Below are positions 43,859 to 51,359 of a DNA stretch of 64,000 nt, piece after piece. Location of the stretch: positions 186,001 through 250,000 of the forward strand of contig CAWFPS010000001.1 in assembly GCA_963817905.1 (NCBI GenBank). The letters run 5' to 3'. A model generated the notes under the pieces. That model saw only the letters and a program-made list of their open reading frames with translations. It was not told where the DNA came from and did no database searches. The position numbers were made by a program, and so were the translations under genes. The stretch is from VRUE01 sp963817905. Lineage in GTDB: Bacteria > Actinomycetota > Thermoleophilia > Solirubrobacterales > 70-9. The stretch's first letter is position 1; each line of letters opens with the position of its first letter.

Positions 43859-44686
43859 GTGAAGGATCGAGAGTTCATGGAGCGGGCCGTAGAGCTTGGT
43901 AAGAAGTCCGTTACCGAGCCGGATCGCGACAGCCCGGCGCCCAAAGTTGGAGTAGTCATCGCCAAAGACGGCGAGTCGCTGGTCGAGGCGTATCGGGGCG
44001 AGGATGGCGATGGCCGCCATGCAGAGTACATAGCCTTGGAGCGCCTGGCTGATGCGGATCTTCGTGGCGCAACCGTCTACACAACCTTGGAAGCGTGCCC
44101 GAAGCGCAACCACCCGAAGATCCCGTGCGCGAAGCGTTTGGTCGAACGAGGAGTTGGAACTGTCTACATCGGGGCTTTTGACCCTGACCCCGCCATCCAC
44201 CGAAGGGGCTGGGAGATGCTCGATCTCGCTGACGTGTCCCTCAAGGAGTTCCATCGCGATCTTCGGGAGGAAATCGAGCAGGACGGCTCTGAGTTTTTCA
44301 ATGCGTTCCGGCAAAAGGAAGCTGATCGAGGAACGGCTCGATTCGATTGGACCCAGAACGGCGGGGCCTTTCGCGTCCGCACTAGCGGGGGAGACTTCAA
44401 CACGTGCTGGTCCGGGATGAGCGCAAATGGGATCTACGCCATAGATAATCCGAATAAGGTGGTCTTGGCGAAGGGAGCCAGGGATTTCGCGTCAATCGAC
44501 GATCCAAGCGCCTTCCGCTTCGACAACCATACGGTCCCAGTGAGAGTCGGCGAGATTGCGATCTTTCGCCAGGCAAATGAGGCCGCCTTCCTCATGGTAT
44601 GTCTCAAGTCCGTACGGGCAGGTCCGGAGCGAGGACACGACTTCCACGAAGCAGTGATCGAGTTCGAGCTACGCGTGCAGCCCTAA
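43859..44686 (+). CDS. CMP/dCMP-deaminase-fold (RibD-N-like) protein with a novel C-terminal domain
   Basis: 275 aa from GTG 43859. Residues about 1-110 are a zinc-dependent deaminase: HAEYIALE (His ligand and catalytic Glu) and TLEACPKRNHPKIPCAKRL (two Cys ligands). Residues about 120-275 (...FDWTQNGGAFRVRTSGGDFNT...) match no domain I recognise; the usual RibD reductase is absent. GC content is visibly lower than in the neighbours (about 55% in a sample). It sits between the allo-tRNA-like gene and thpR, interrupting cinA-recA linkage, so it is probably acquired. A nucleotide, nucleic-acid or defence role is possible; substrate unknown. Confidence 0.75.
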   Translation: MKDREFMERAVELGKKSVTEPDRDSPAPKVGVVIAKDGESLVEAYRGEDGDGRHAEYIALERLADADLRGATVYTTLEACPKRNHPKIPCAKRLVERGVGTVYIGAFDPDPAIHRRGWEMLDLADVSLKEFHRDLREEIEQDGSEFFNAFRQKEADRGTARFDWTQNGGAFRVRTSGGDFNTCWSGMSANGIYAIDNPNKVVLAKGARDFASIDDPSAFRFDNHTVPVRVGEIAIFRQANEAAFLMVCLKSVRAGPERGHDFHEAVIEFELRVQP

Positions 44687-44753
44687 AGGAGGCCGCTCCT
44701 TGGGGAAGGCGATACGCGCCTAACGACACTGGGTTTGATCCGGCGGCCTGTCC

Positions 44754-44784
44754 CGTGTGAGGAAAATGACGGTTCCGTCACACG
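44754..44784. repeat. Hairpin at the right edge of the islet
   Basis: CGTGTGAGGAA (44754-44764) pairs with TTCCGTCACACG (44773-44784), one bulged G, 8-nt loop. No T-run follows. The bases TGTGAGGAAA are also found at 43474-43483, at the left edge of the islet, which could be chance. Confidence 0.5.
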
Positions 44785-44826
44785 CTGGTGTTGTTCGGTG
44801 CGTCTTGACCCCCTAGCGTGGGCGGC

Positions 44827-45429
44827 ATGGCGAAGGAGAGACTTATGAGCCCGCGGGCGCGGCTGTTCGTGGCCCTGGACCTGCCCGAGGCGCTGCGGGA
44901 TGGGATCGTCGAGTGGGGGCAGAGGGAGCTGGGCGATCCGGCCCTGCGGGTGATGGCGCGGGAGTCGCTGCACATCACCCTCGCATTCCTTGGCTGCCTG
45001 CCGGAGAAGGAGATCGGGCGGCTGGGGGAGATCGTCGCGGGGCTGGAGGCTCCGGCGCCCTCGGTCGCGCTGGGCGATCCCGTCGCCAAGCCCTCGCGCA
45101 AGCGGCCGCGGCTGTTCGCCCTGCCCGCCGAGTCACCCGAAGCTGTGGCCCTGCAGGCCGGGCTGGAGGAGTTGCTCGTCGAGGCGCGCCTCTACAAGCC
45201 CGAGAAGCGCCCGTTCTGGCCCCACGTCACGGTTGCCAGGGTCAAGCCGGAGGGGCGCGGGTCGCAGCGGCCGCGACAGGTCGAGAGGGCGCCCGGCGGC
45301 CTGCCGAAAGACCTCTTGCAGCCCACGAATCTCGTCCGAACCACGCTCTACCGTTCTGAAATCCAGCCGCAGGGTGCGCGATATACCCCGCTGGCGCAAG
45401 TCGAGCTGTCCGATGACGGGCGGCAGTGA
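44827..45429 (+). CDS. thpR: RNA 2',3'-cyclic phosphodiesterase
   Basis: 200 aa 2H phosphoesterase. The two catalytic motifs are HITLAF and HVTVAR, and RLFVALDLPEALRDGI is the typical N-terminus. It opens 2',3'-cyclic phosphate ends of RNA. ATG 44827 follows TAGCGT by 7 nt (leaderless); ATG 44845 with AAGGAG 6 nt upstream is an equally good start, trimming 6 residues. It precedes recA closely, the usual thpR-recA or cinA-thpR-recA arrangement. Confidence 0.92.
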   Translation: MAKERLMSPRARLFVALDLPEALRDGIVEWGQRELGDPALRVMARESLHITLAFLGCLPEKEIGRLGEIVAGLEAPAPSVALGDPVAKPSRKRPRLFALPAESPEAVALQAGLEELLVEARLYKPEKRPFWPHVTVARVKPEGRGSQRPRQVERAPGGLPKDLLQPTNLVRTTLYRSEIQPQGARYTPLAQVELSDDGRQ

Positions 45430-45439
45430 GGTGAAAGAG

Positions 45440-46534
45440 ATGGCAGACAAGAAAGCGGCTTTGAAGGACGCCTCCGCGAAGGAGGCGAAAGCGAAGGACG
45501 CGGCGTTGGAGAACGCCGTCACCGGGATCAAACGGGAGTTCGGCGAGGGGTCGCTGATGCGGCTCGGCGCCGACAGCGCCCTGCCGGTGGAAGCGATCTC
45601 GACCGGCGCGCTGGCGCTCGACCAGGCACTCGGCATCGGCGGCGTGCCGCGCGGGCGGATCGTCGAGATCTTCGGCCCGGAGTCCTCGGGCAAGACGACG
45701 CTGATCTACCACATCATCGCCGAGGCCCAGGCGGTCGGCGGAGTCTGCGTTTTCATCGACACCGAGCACGCGATGGACCCGATCTACGCGCGGGCGATCG
45801 GGGTCGACACCGACGAGCTGCTCGTCTCCCAGCCCGACTACGGCGAGCAGGCATTGCAGATCGCCGACCGGCTGATCGCCTCTGCCGCGGTGGACGTGGT
45901 CGCGATCGACTCGGTCGCGGCGCTGACGCCGAAGGCCGAGCTGGACGGCCAGATCGGCGACACCACCGTCGGCCTGCAGGCGCGGTTGATGTCGCAGGCG
46001 ATGCGCAAGCTGGCCGGCAACCTCAACCGCACCAACACGGTCTGCCTCTTCACCAACCAGATCCGCGAAAAGGTCGGCGTCCAGTTCGGCTCGCCGGAGA
46101 CCCAGCCGGGTGGCCGGGCGCTGAAGTTCTACTCCTCGCAGCGGCTCGACATCCGCCGCATCGAGACGCTCAAGGACGGCACCGAGGCGGTCGGCAACCG
46201 GGTCCGGGTCAAAGTCGTCAAGAACAAGTGCGCCTCACCCTTCCGCCAGGCCGAGTTCGAGATCGAGTACGGCCAGGGGATTTCCCGCGAAGGCGCCCTG
46301 CTCGACTACGGCGTCGAGCACGACTTCGTCCAGAAGTCGGGCTCGTTCTTCTCCTACGGCGAGACGCGGCTCGGCCAGGGCCGCAACAACGCCAAGCTCT
46401 ACCTGAAGGAGAACCCCGAGCTGGCGGCGGAGCTGGAAGTGAAGATCCGCACCGCGCTGGGAATCGGGGTGGAGATCGCGCCGGTCGAGGCCGGGGCGGA
46501 CGCGCCGCCGGTTGCGGAGGCGCAGGCTGCCTGA
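45440..46534 (+). CDS. recA: Recombinase RecA
   Basis: 364 aa. Walker A GPESSGKTT, VDVVAIDSVAALTPKAE (Walker B), loop L1/L2 region ending NQIREKVGVQFGSPETQPGGRALKFYSS. A Lys/Ala-rich N-terminal extension (about 25 residues) precedes ALENAVTGIKREFGEGSLM. ATG 45440 with GAGGTG upstream; GTG 45431 is an in-frame alternative. It forms filaments on ssDNA and triggers LexA cleavage. No LexA box was recognised upstream, where thpR lies. Confidence 0.98.
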   Translation: MADKKAALKDASAKEAKAKDAALENAVTGIKREFGEGSLMRLGADSALPVEAISTGALALDQALGIGGVPRGRIVEIFGPESSGKTTLIYHIIAEAQAVGGVCVFIDTEHAMDPIYARAIGVDTDELLVSQPDYGEQALQIADRLIASAAVDVVAIDSVAALTPKAELDGQIGDTTVGLQARLMSQAMRKLAGNLNRTNTVCLFTNQIREKVGVQFGSPETQPGGRALKFYSSQRLDIRRIETLKDGTEAVGNRVRVKVVKNKCASPFRQAEFEIEYGQGISREGALLDYGVEHDFVQKSGSFFSYGETRLGQGRNNAKLYLKENPELAAELEVKIRTALGIGVEIAPVEAGADAPPVAEAQAA

Positions 46535-46570
46535 CGGCGCCTGCGCTCCAGTGGATAGGATGCCCGCCGC

Positions 46571-46819
46571 ATGAGCAACGGCGATCTTTTCTACGTCTGT
46601 GGGGGCGCGCTCGCGATCTCCGCGGTGCTGGTCAGCTTCATCGGCCTGCGGGCGAAGGGCTTTCCCGGCAAGCTGGCGCCACTGGTCGCGATCTGGTTCG
46701 TCGTCCTCGTCGGGGCCAGCACCACCTTCGCCGTCCTCCACGCCAAGGACGAGCAGACGGAAAAGAGGGCCGAGCTGAACAAGGCCTCCGAAGAGGCCGA
46801 AGCGGAGGAGGCGCAGTAG
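46571..46819 (+). CDS. Small membrane protein, unknown function
   Basis: 82 aa with two transmembrane helices (about residues 7-25 and 36-57) and a charged Glu/Ala/Lys C-terminal tail (about 58-82), likely cytoplasmic. Such short proteins between recA and miaB recur in this lineage by general arrangement, but no function is known to me. TAGGAT 9 nt before ATG 46571 suggests a leaderless start. Confidence 0.75.
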   Translation: MSNGDLFYVCGGALAISAVLVSFIGLRAKGFPGKLAPLVAIWFVVLVGASTTFAVLHAKDEQTEKRAELNKASEEAEAEEAQ

Positions 46820-46852
46820 TAAAGGGCGGTCTCGCCCCGGTACGCTGAGTGC

Positions 46853-48178
46853 ATGCCCAGCTACCACGTCACCACGTTCGGCTGTCAAATGAACGTGCAC
46901 GACTCCGAGCGCATGCGCGGCATGCTCGAGTCGCTGGGCTATGAGGAGGCGGAGTCCCGCGACGGCGCCGACCTGATCCTCTTCAACACCTGCTCGATCC
47001 GCGAGTCGGCCGACAACCGCTTTCTCGCCCACCTCGGCGAGGCCAAGCGGCTGAAGACCGAAAACCCGGACCGGCTCGTCGGCGTCGGCGGCTGCTGGGC
47101 GCAGTCGGTCAAGGACGAGGTCTTCCAGCGCTTCCCCTTTGTCGACGTGGCCTTCGGCCCCGGCCAGATCCACAAGCTGGCCGAGTTCCTCAACTCCGAC
47201 TCGCTCAGCGCCCAGGGCTACTTCGAGTTCGAGGACTTCTCCGCCAGCCTGCCGACCCGTCGCGTGCGCGAGTTCCAGGGCTGGCTGCAGGTGTCCCAGG
47301 GCTGCAACTGCAAGTGCGCCTACTGCATCGTCCCCTCGACCCGGGGGCGGGAGGTGAGCCGGGACCCGGCGGTCCTGGTCAGCGAGGCAGAGGCGCTTGC
47401 CGCCGACGGCGTCAGCGAGGTGACCCTGCTCGGCCAGAACGTCAACAGCTACGGGCGCGACCTGCCCAGGCAGAGCCGCACCGGCTTTGCCGAGCTGCTC
47501 GGGCTGATCGACGCGATCGACGGCATCGAGCGCATCCGCTACACCAGCCCGCACCCGAAGGACATGAAGGAGGACGTGATCCGCGCCCACGCGGAACTGC
47601 CCGCCGTCTGCGAGCACATCCACCTGCCGCTGCAGTCGGGCTCCAGCGCGATCCTGAAGCGGATGCGCCGCACCTATGACCGGCAGCGCTACATGGACCG
47701 GGTCTCACTGATCCGCGAGCACGTCCCAGACTGTTCGATCACGACCGACATCATCGTCGGCTTTCCGGGCGAGAGCGAGTCCGATTTCGCCGAGACGCTC
47801 GAGGTGGTCGACGAGGTCGGCTACGACAGCGCCTTCACATTCGTCTTCTCGCCGCGGCGGGAAACCGAGGCGGCCGAGTTCGGCGACCAGGTCCCGCACC
47901 CGGTCAAGGTCGAGCGCATGGAGCGCCTGGTCGAGCTGGTCCAGCGGCGAGCGGCCGAGCGGGCGCAGCGGTTTGTCGGGCGCGAGATCGAGGTGCTGGT
48001 CGAAGGCACAAGCAGGACCGACGAGACGCGACTGCGGGGAAGGTCTCGGCACAACAAGGCGGTCAACTTCGACGGCGACGCCAGTCCAGGCGACTTCGTC
48101 AAGGTGGAGATCGCTGAGGCGACATCGCAGACGCTGGGAGGGGTGGCGGCGCAACCCCTCTCTCAACTTTTTCGGTGA
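46853..48178 (+). CDS. miaB: tRNA-2-methylthio-N6-dimethylallyladenosine synthase
   Basis: 441 aa. UPF0004 domain with cysteines in FGCQMN, NTCSIRE and GGCWAQ holds one 4Fe-4S cluster; the radical-SAM motif GCNCKCAYC (Cx3Cx2C) holds the other; C-terminal TRAM domain from about residue 365. It adds a methylthio group to i6A37, made by MiaA encoded next. The final residues (GGVAAQPLSQLFR) and the stop are inside repeat B2. TACGCT 6 nt before ATG 46853. Confidence 0.97.
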   Translation: MPSYHVTTFGCQMNVHDSERMRGMLESLGYEEAESRDGADLILFNTCSIRESADNRFLAHLGEAKRLKTENPDRLVGVGGCWAQSVKDEVFQRFPFVDVAFGPGQIHKLAEFLNSDSLSAQGYFEFEDFSASLPTRRVREFQGWLQVSQGCNCKCAYCIVPSTRGREVSRDPAVLVSEAEALAADGVSEVTLLGQNVNSYGRDLPRQSRTGFAELLGLIDAIDGIERIRYTSPHPKDMKEDVIRAHAELPAVCEHIHLPLQSGSSAILKRMRRTYDRQRYMDRVSLIREHVPDCSITTDIIVGFPGESESDFAETLEVVDEVGYDSAFTFVFSPRRETEAAEFGDQVPHPVKVERMERLVELVQRRAAERAQRFVGREIEVLVEGTSRTDETRLRGRSRHNKAVNFDGDASPGDFVKVEIAEATSQTLGGVAAQPLSQLFR

Positions 48179-48250
48179 GGCGGTATCGGGCCTTCGTAGG
48201 CCGGGCGACGAAAAAGTACAAGCCGTTCGGGGCAGCGCCGCCACCCCTCC
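48137..48250. repeat. Palindromic element, family B copy 2
   Basis: Outer arms GGAGGGGTGGCGGCGC (48137-48152) and its exact complement (48235-48250) are 16 bp. The inner core repeats family B: CAACTTTTTCGGTG and GACGAAAAAGTACAAG, with a hairpin GGCCT-TCGT-AGGCC between them. Outer arms differ completely from copy B1, while the core is kept. The miaB stop codon is in the core (48176-48178); miaA starts 9 nt after the right arm. Confidence 0.9.
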
Positions 48251-48258
48251 TGACGTAG

Positions 48259-48990
48259 ATGGAGGTCCTGGCGATCTTCGGCCCGACCGGGGTCGGCAAG
48301 ACTGGTGTGGCCGTCGCGCTGGCGGAGCAGCTTCGTGAACGTGGAGAGGATCCGGTGGCTATCTCCTGCGATGCGCTGCAGGTCTACGAGGGGCTCTCGG
48401 TTTTGACCGGCGTTGCCTCCGCGGATGAGCGAGCGAGGCTCGAGCACAAGCTGGTCGGATTTGTGCCGGTTACGGAAACCTTCAACGTGGGGAATTACAT
48501 GCCGTTGGCGCATGCGGAGATCGATGCGGCTTTGGCGGAGGGGCGGCGACCGATCGTGGTGGGGGGGACCGGGCTCTACCTGCGGGCGGCACTGGGGGAG
48601 CTGTCTCTGGTCAAGGCGCCGCCGGAATCGGAGGACTCGGAGTTGTGGTCGCCCGAGACTCGCCACCCGACCGCGATCTTCGGGCTGAACATGGAGCGGG
48701 AAGCGCTCTACGAGCGGATCGACGCTCGCACTGAGGCGATCGTGGCCGCGGGCGCGCGCGAGGAGGTCGAGCGGGCCGAGGCGCGCGGCCCGTCCCGCAC
48801 CGCGCGCAAGGCGCTCGGCTTCGAGGAAGTCCTCGCGGGAGACGTCGAGCGGATGCAGCAACGCTCCCGCAACTACGCCCGCCGCCAGCTGACCTGGATG
48901 CGCAAGATCCCCAACCTCGCCCGCATCGACCGCGCCGAGCTTGACGACGGCGCCGTAGCCACCGAGATCGTCAATAGGCTGGCGGTGTGA
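48259..48990 (+). CDS. miaA: tRNA dimethylallyltransferase, short form lacking the middle helical domain
   Basis: 243 aa against about 300-316 in the family. P-loop GPTGVGKT, SCDALQVYEGL (usual SADSxQVYRGL), GNYMPLA and VGGTGLYLRAAL are present, and RTARKALGFEEV and RRQLTWMRK form the C-terminal part. The stretch that should follow GTGLY, including the DP.A..I...D..R..RALEV motif (about 65 residues), is missing. Transfer of dimethylallyl to A37 is likely but the tRNA-clamping domain is reduced. ATG 48259. Confidence 0.9.
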   Translation: MEVLAIFGPTGVGKTGVAVALAEQLRERGEDPVAISCDALQVYEGLSVLTGVASADERARLEHKLVGFVPVTETFNVGNYMPLAHAEIDAALAEGRRPIVVGGTGLYLRAALGELSLVKAPPESEDSELWSPETRHPTAIFGLNMEREALYERIDARTEAIVAAGAREEVERAEARGPSRTARKALGFEEVLAGDVERMQQRSRNYARRQLTWMRKIPNLARIDRAELDDGAVATEIVNRLAV

Positions 48991-49832
48991 GGTTCGAGAA
49001 GTGGCAGGCACTCGGTAACGACTACTTGATCCTCGAGGAGGATTCGTTGCCTTGGGGGTTGACGGCGGGGCGGGTGCGGCTGGTTTGCGATCCGCACTTT
49101 GGAGTTGGCTCCGATGGCATCCTGCTGCTCTCGCGCAGCGACGACCCGGCTTATGTCGCCTCGCTGCGGATCTTCAACCCGGACGGCTCGGAGGCCGAGC
49201 TGTCGGGGAACGGGGCGCGGGAGGCGATCCTCTACCTGCGCCGCCACGGCTGGACCGAGGAGGAGACGTTCTCGATCCTCACCGCGGCAGGGCCGGTGAC
49301 GCCGACGATCACCTCGGAGCGGACCTGCTCGGTGGCGATGGGGAGGGCCTCGACCGCTTCCAAGGACTTCCCTTCGGGCCCGCCCGATGGCGCCGGGGCC
49401 CTGTATGCCGCCGGCCGGGAATGGAACTTTCAGCACGTGTCGATCGGCAATCCGCAGTGCGCGATCGTGGCCGGCGAGGAGCTGGAGGCACTCGACCTGG
49501 GTGACGTTGGACCGCCGATCGAAGCGAACGAGCTGTTCCCCAACCGCACCAACGTTTCCTTCCTGCGCGTCGAGGGCAGCCGGGTGCGGGCGCGGATCTT
49601 CGAGCGCGGCGTGGGGGAGACGCTCTCCTCGGGGACCGGAGCCAGCGGCGCTGCCGTAACTGCTTTCCTCAACGGTGCTCCCAGCCCGGTCACGGTCGAG
49701 CTCGACGGCGGTGAGCTCGAGGTCGAGGTCACCCCGGAGCTTGACGTCACCCTGAGCGGCTGGGCCGAGCCGGTATGCGCCGGGGAGCTCTCGCCGGAGC
49801 TGCTCAGCGCGCTCGCGGCGCTGGACGGCTAG
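48987..49832 (+). CDS. dapF: Diaminopimelate epimerase homologue with both catalytic cysteines replaced by serine
   Basis: 281 aa. ALGNDYL, FNPDGSEAELSGNGAR and ERGVGETLSSGTGAS clearly identify the DapF fold. In Haemophilus DapF the two acid/base residues are C73 (in CGNG) and C217 (in ACGSG). Here the aligned residues are S73 and S215. It lies directly before a DapL-type aminotransferase that makes LL-diaminopimelate, so an epimerase is expected at this spot. GTG 48987 overlaps the miaA stop. Activity may be reduced, changed or lost. Confidence 0.88.
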   Translation: MRFEKWQALGNDYLILEEDSLPWGLTAGRVRLVCDPHFGVGSDGILLLSRSDDPAYVASLRIFNPDGSEAELSGNGAREAILYLRRHGWTEEETFSILTAAGPVTPTITSERTCSVAMGRASTASKDFPSGPPDGAGALYAAGREWNFQHVSIGNPQCAIVAGEELEALDLGDVGPPIEANELFPNRTNVSFLRVEGSRVRARIFERGVGETLSSGTGASGAAVTAFLNGAPSPVTVELDGGELEVEVTPELDVTLSGWAEPVCAGELSPELLSALAALDG

Positions 49833-49844
49833 ATTTCCGCGCCG

Positions 49845-51014
49845 ATGGGAATCTCGGATCCGTCCAAGCGCCTGGAGGCGATGCCTCCGTACAAGTTCCA
49901 GGAACTGGAGCGGACGATCGCCGACAAGCGCGCCGCCGGCGTCGACGTGATCAGCCTTGGCATCGGCGATCCCGACGAACCGACCTACCCGCACGTCGTT
50001 TCGGCGATGCAGGAGGCGGTTGCCGAGCCGGGCAACCAGCAGTACCCGAGCAACCGTGGCCGTGAGGAGTTTCGCCGCGCCTTCGCCGGTTTCTACGGCC
50101 GCCGCTTCGGGGTGGGGATCGATCCCGAAGACGAGGTGATCCCGGCGATCGGCGCCAAGGAGTGCATCTACAACCTCTGCTTCGCCTTCCTCGACCCGGG
50201 CGACGTGGCACTGGCGTCCGATCCCGGTTACCCGGTCTACACCGGCGGCCCGATCCTCGCCGGGGCAACCGCCGAGCTGCTGCCGCTGGTGCCCGAGCTG
50301 GGCTTCGCCCCCGACCTCGCTGCGATTCCTGCCGACGTCGCCGCCAGGGCACGGCTGATGTTCCTCAACTTCCCCAACAACCCGACCGGCGCCGTCGTCC
50401 CCGAGGGCTTCTTCGAGCGGGTGGTGTCCTTCGCCCGCGAGCACGAGATCCTCGTCGTCCACGACAACGCCTACTCGGAGACCACCTACGACGGCTACGT
50501 CGCCCCCAGCTTCCTGGCGACGCCAGGCGCCAAGGAGGTCGGCGTCGAGGTCTTCTCGCTCTCCAAGGGCTTCAACATGACCGGCTGGCGCTGCGCCGCG
50601 ATCCTCGGCAACGCCGAGGCCGTGGCCACCTACTGGCGACTGAAGACCAACGTCGACTCCGGCCTCTTCGAGGCGGTGCAGATGGCCGGCGTCGCCGCGC
50701 TGGAGGGACCGGCCGGTCCGCTGGAGCGGATGAACGAGACCTACGCCCGACGCCGCGACCTGGTCGTCGGCGCGTTGCGCGAGATCGGGGTCGAGGTTGC
50801 CGCACCGAAGGGCACGATCTACGTCTGGGCGCCCGTCCCCGAGGGCCACACCTCGACCTCCTTCGCCGAGCTGGTGCTCGAAGACGCCGCTGTAGTCGTC
50901 TCGCCCGGCTCGATGTACGGCCCCAGCGGCGAGGGCTTCTTCCGCATCTCCCTCACCACCCCCGACGACCGCATCTCCGAGGCGGTCGAGCGGATGCGCA
51001 CGTACCTGGCCTGA
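49845..51014 (+). CDS. dapL: LL-diaminopimelate aminotransferase (class I/II PLP aminotransferase)
   Basis: 389 aa. MPPYKFQELERTIADKRAAGVDVISLGIGDPDEPT opens the DapL/aspartate aminotransferase subfamily; the PLP lysine is in SLSKGFNMTGWR, with NFPNNPTGA and FRISLTTP. DapL converts tetrahydrodipicolinate directly to LL-DAP, bypassing succinyl or acetyl intermediates. Proximity to dapF supports the assignment; other aminotransferases share the fold. ATG 49845. Confidence 0.85.
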   Translation: MGISDPSKRLEAMPPYKFQELERTIADKRAAGVDVISLGIGDPDEPTYPHVVSAMQEAVAEPGNQQYPSNRGREEFRRAFAGFYGRRFGVGIDPEDEVIPAIGAKECIYNLCFAFLDPGDVALASDPGYPVYTGGPILAGATAELLPLVPELGFAPDLAAIPADVAARARLMFLNFPNNPTGAVVPEGFFERVVSFAREHEILVVHDNAYSETTYDGYVAPSFLATPGAKEVGVEVFSLSKGFNMTGWRCAAILGNAEAVATYWRLKTNVDSGLFEAVQMAGVAALEGPAGPLERMNETYARRRDLVVGALREIGVEVAAPKGTIYVWAPVPEGHTSTSFAELVLEDAAVVVSPGSMYGPSGEGFFRISLTTPDDRISEAVERMRTYLA

Positions 51015-51023
51015 GCCTGGCGC

Positions 51024-51141
51024 TTTTCCCGAACGGGAAAATAGGTGACGAAACAGTGCCGATTGTGAGCGTTTTTTCCCGAACGGGAAAATAGGGCCGG
51101 TTTCGCGTCCGGTTGGGCCTATATTTACCCGAACGGGAAAA
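51024..51141. promoter_or_regulatory. Three HipB operator palindromes with 50-bp spacing, overlapping the hipB promoter
   Basis: TTTTCCCGAACGGGAAAA occurs at 51024-51041 and 51074-51091, and with one change (TTTA at the left) at 51124-51141. The centres are exactly 50 bp apart. TATATT (51120-51125) is a likely -10 box; the third operator covers the probable start site and its last base is the A of the hipB ATG. Confidence 0.92.
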
Positions 51142-51359
51142 TGAATCGCACCCAGATAGGCACACCGCAAGACCTTGGCAGGCAGGTCCGCAAACGGCGG
51201 ATCGAACTCGGCTTGACGCAAACCGAGCTGGCAGACGCCTCCCGAGTCACGCTGAGATTCGTCAGCGAACTCGAGAACGGGAAGGAAACCGCGCAGCTCG
51301 CCGGTATACAGCGCGTCTTGGCGTCACTGGGCCTCGATTGGTACCTGGAGCGGCGATGA
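51141..51359 (+). CDS. hipB: HipB-like antitoxin/autorepressor (XRE family)
   Basis: 72 aa helix-turn-helix protein: LGRQVRKRRIELGLTQTELADASRVTLRFVSELENGKE is a complete XRE domain, and the short tail (VLASLGLDWYLERR) is the HipA-contacting end. The ATG is the last A of operator 3, so the mRNA is almost leaderless and repression direct. It overlaps hipA by 4 nt (ATGA). Confidence 0.93.
   Translation: MNRTQIGTPQDLGRQVRKRRIELGLTQTELADASRVTLRFVSELENGKETAQLAGIQRVLASLGLDWYLERR

Noticed and set aside
43474..44763. TGTGAGGAAA at both islet edges as att sites
   Set aside because: Only 10 nt, no integrase in the islet, and one copy is part of a local hairpin; noted but not called.
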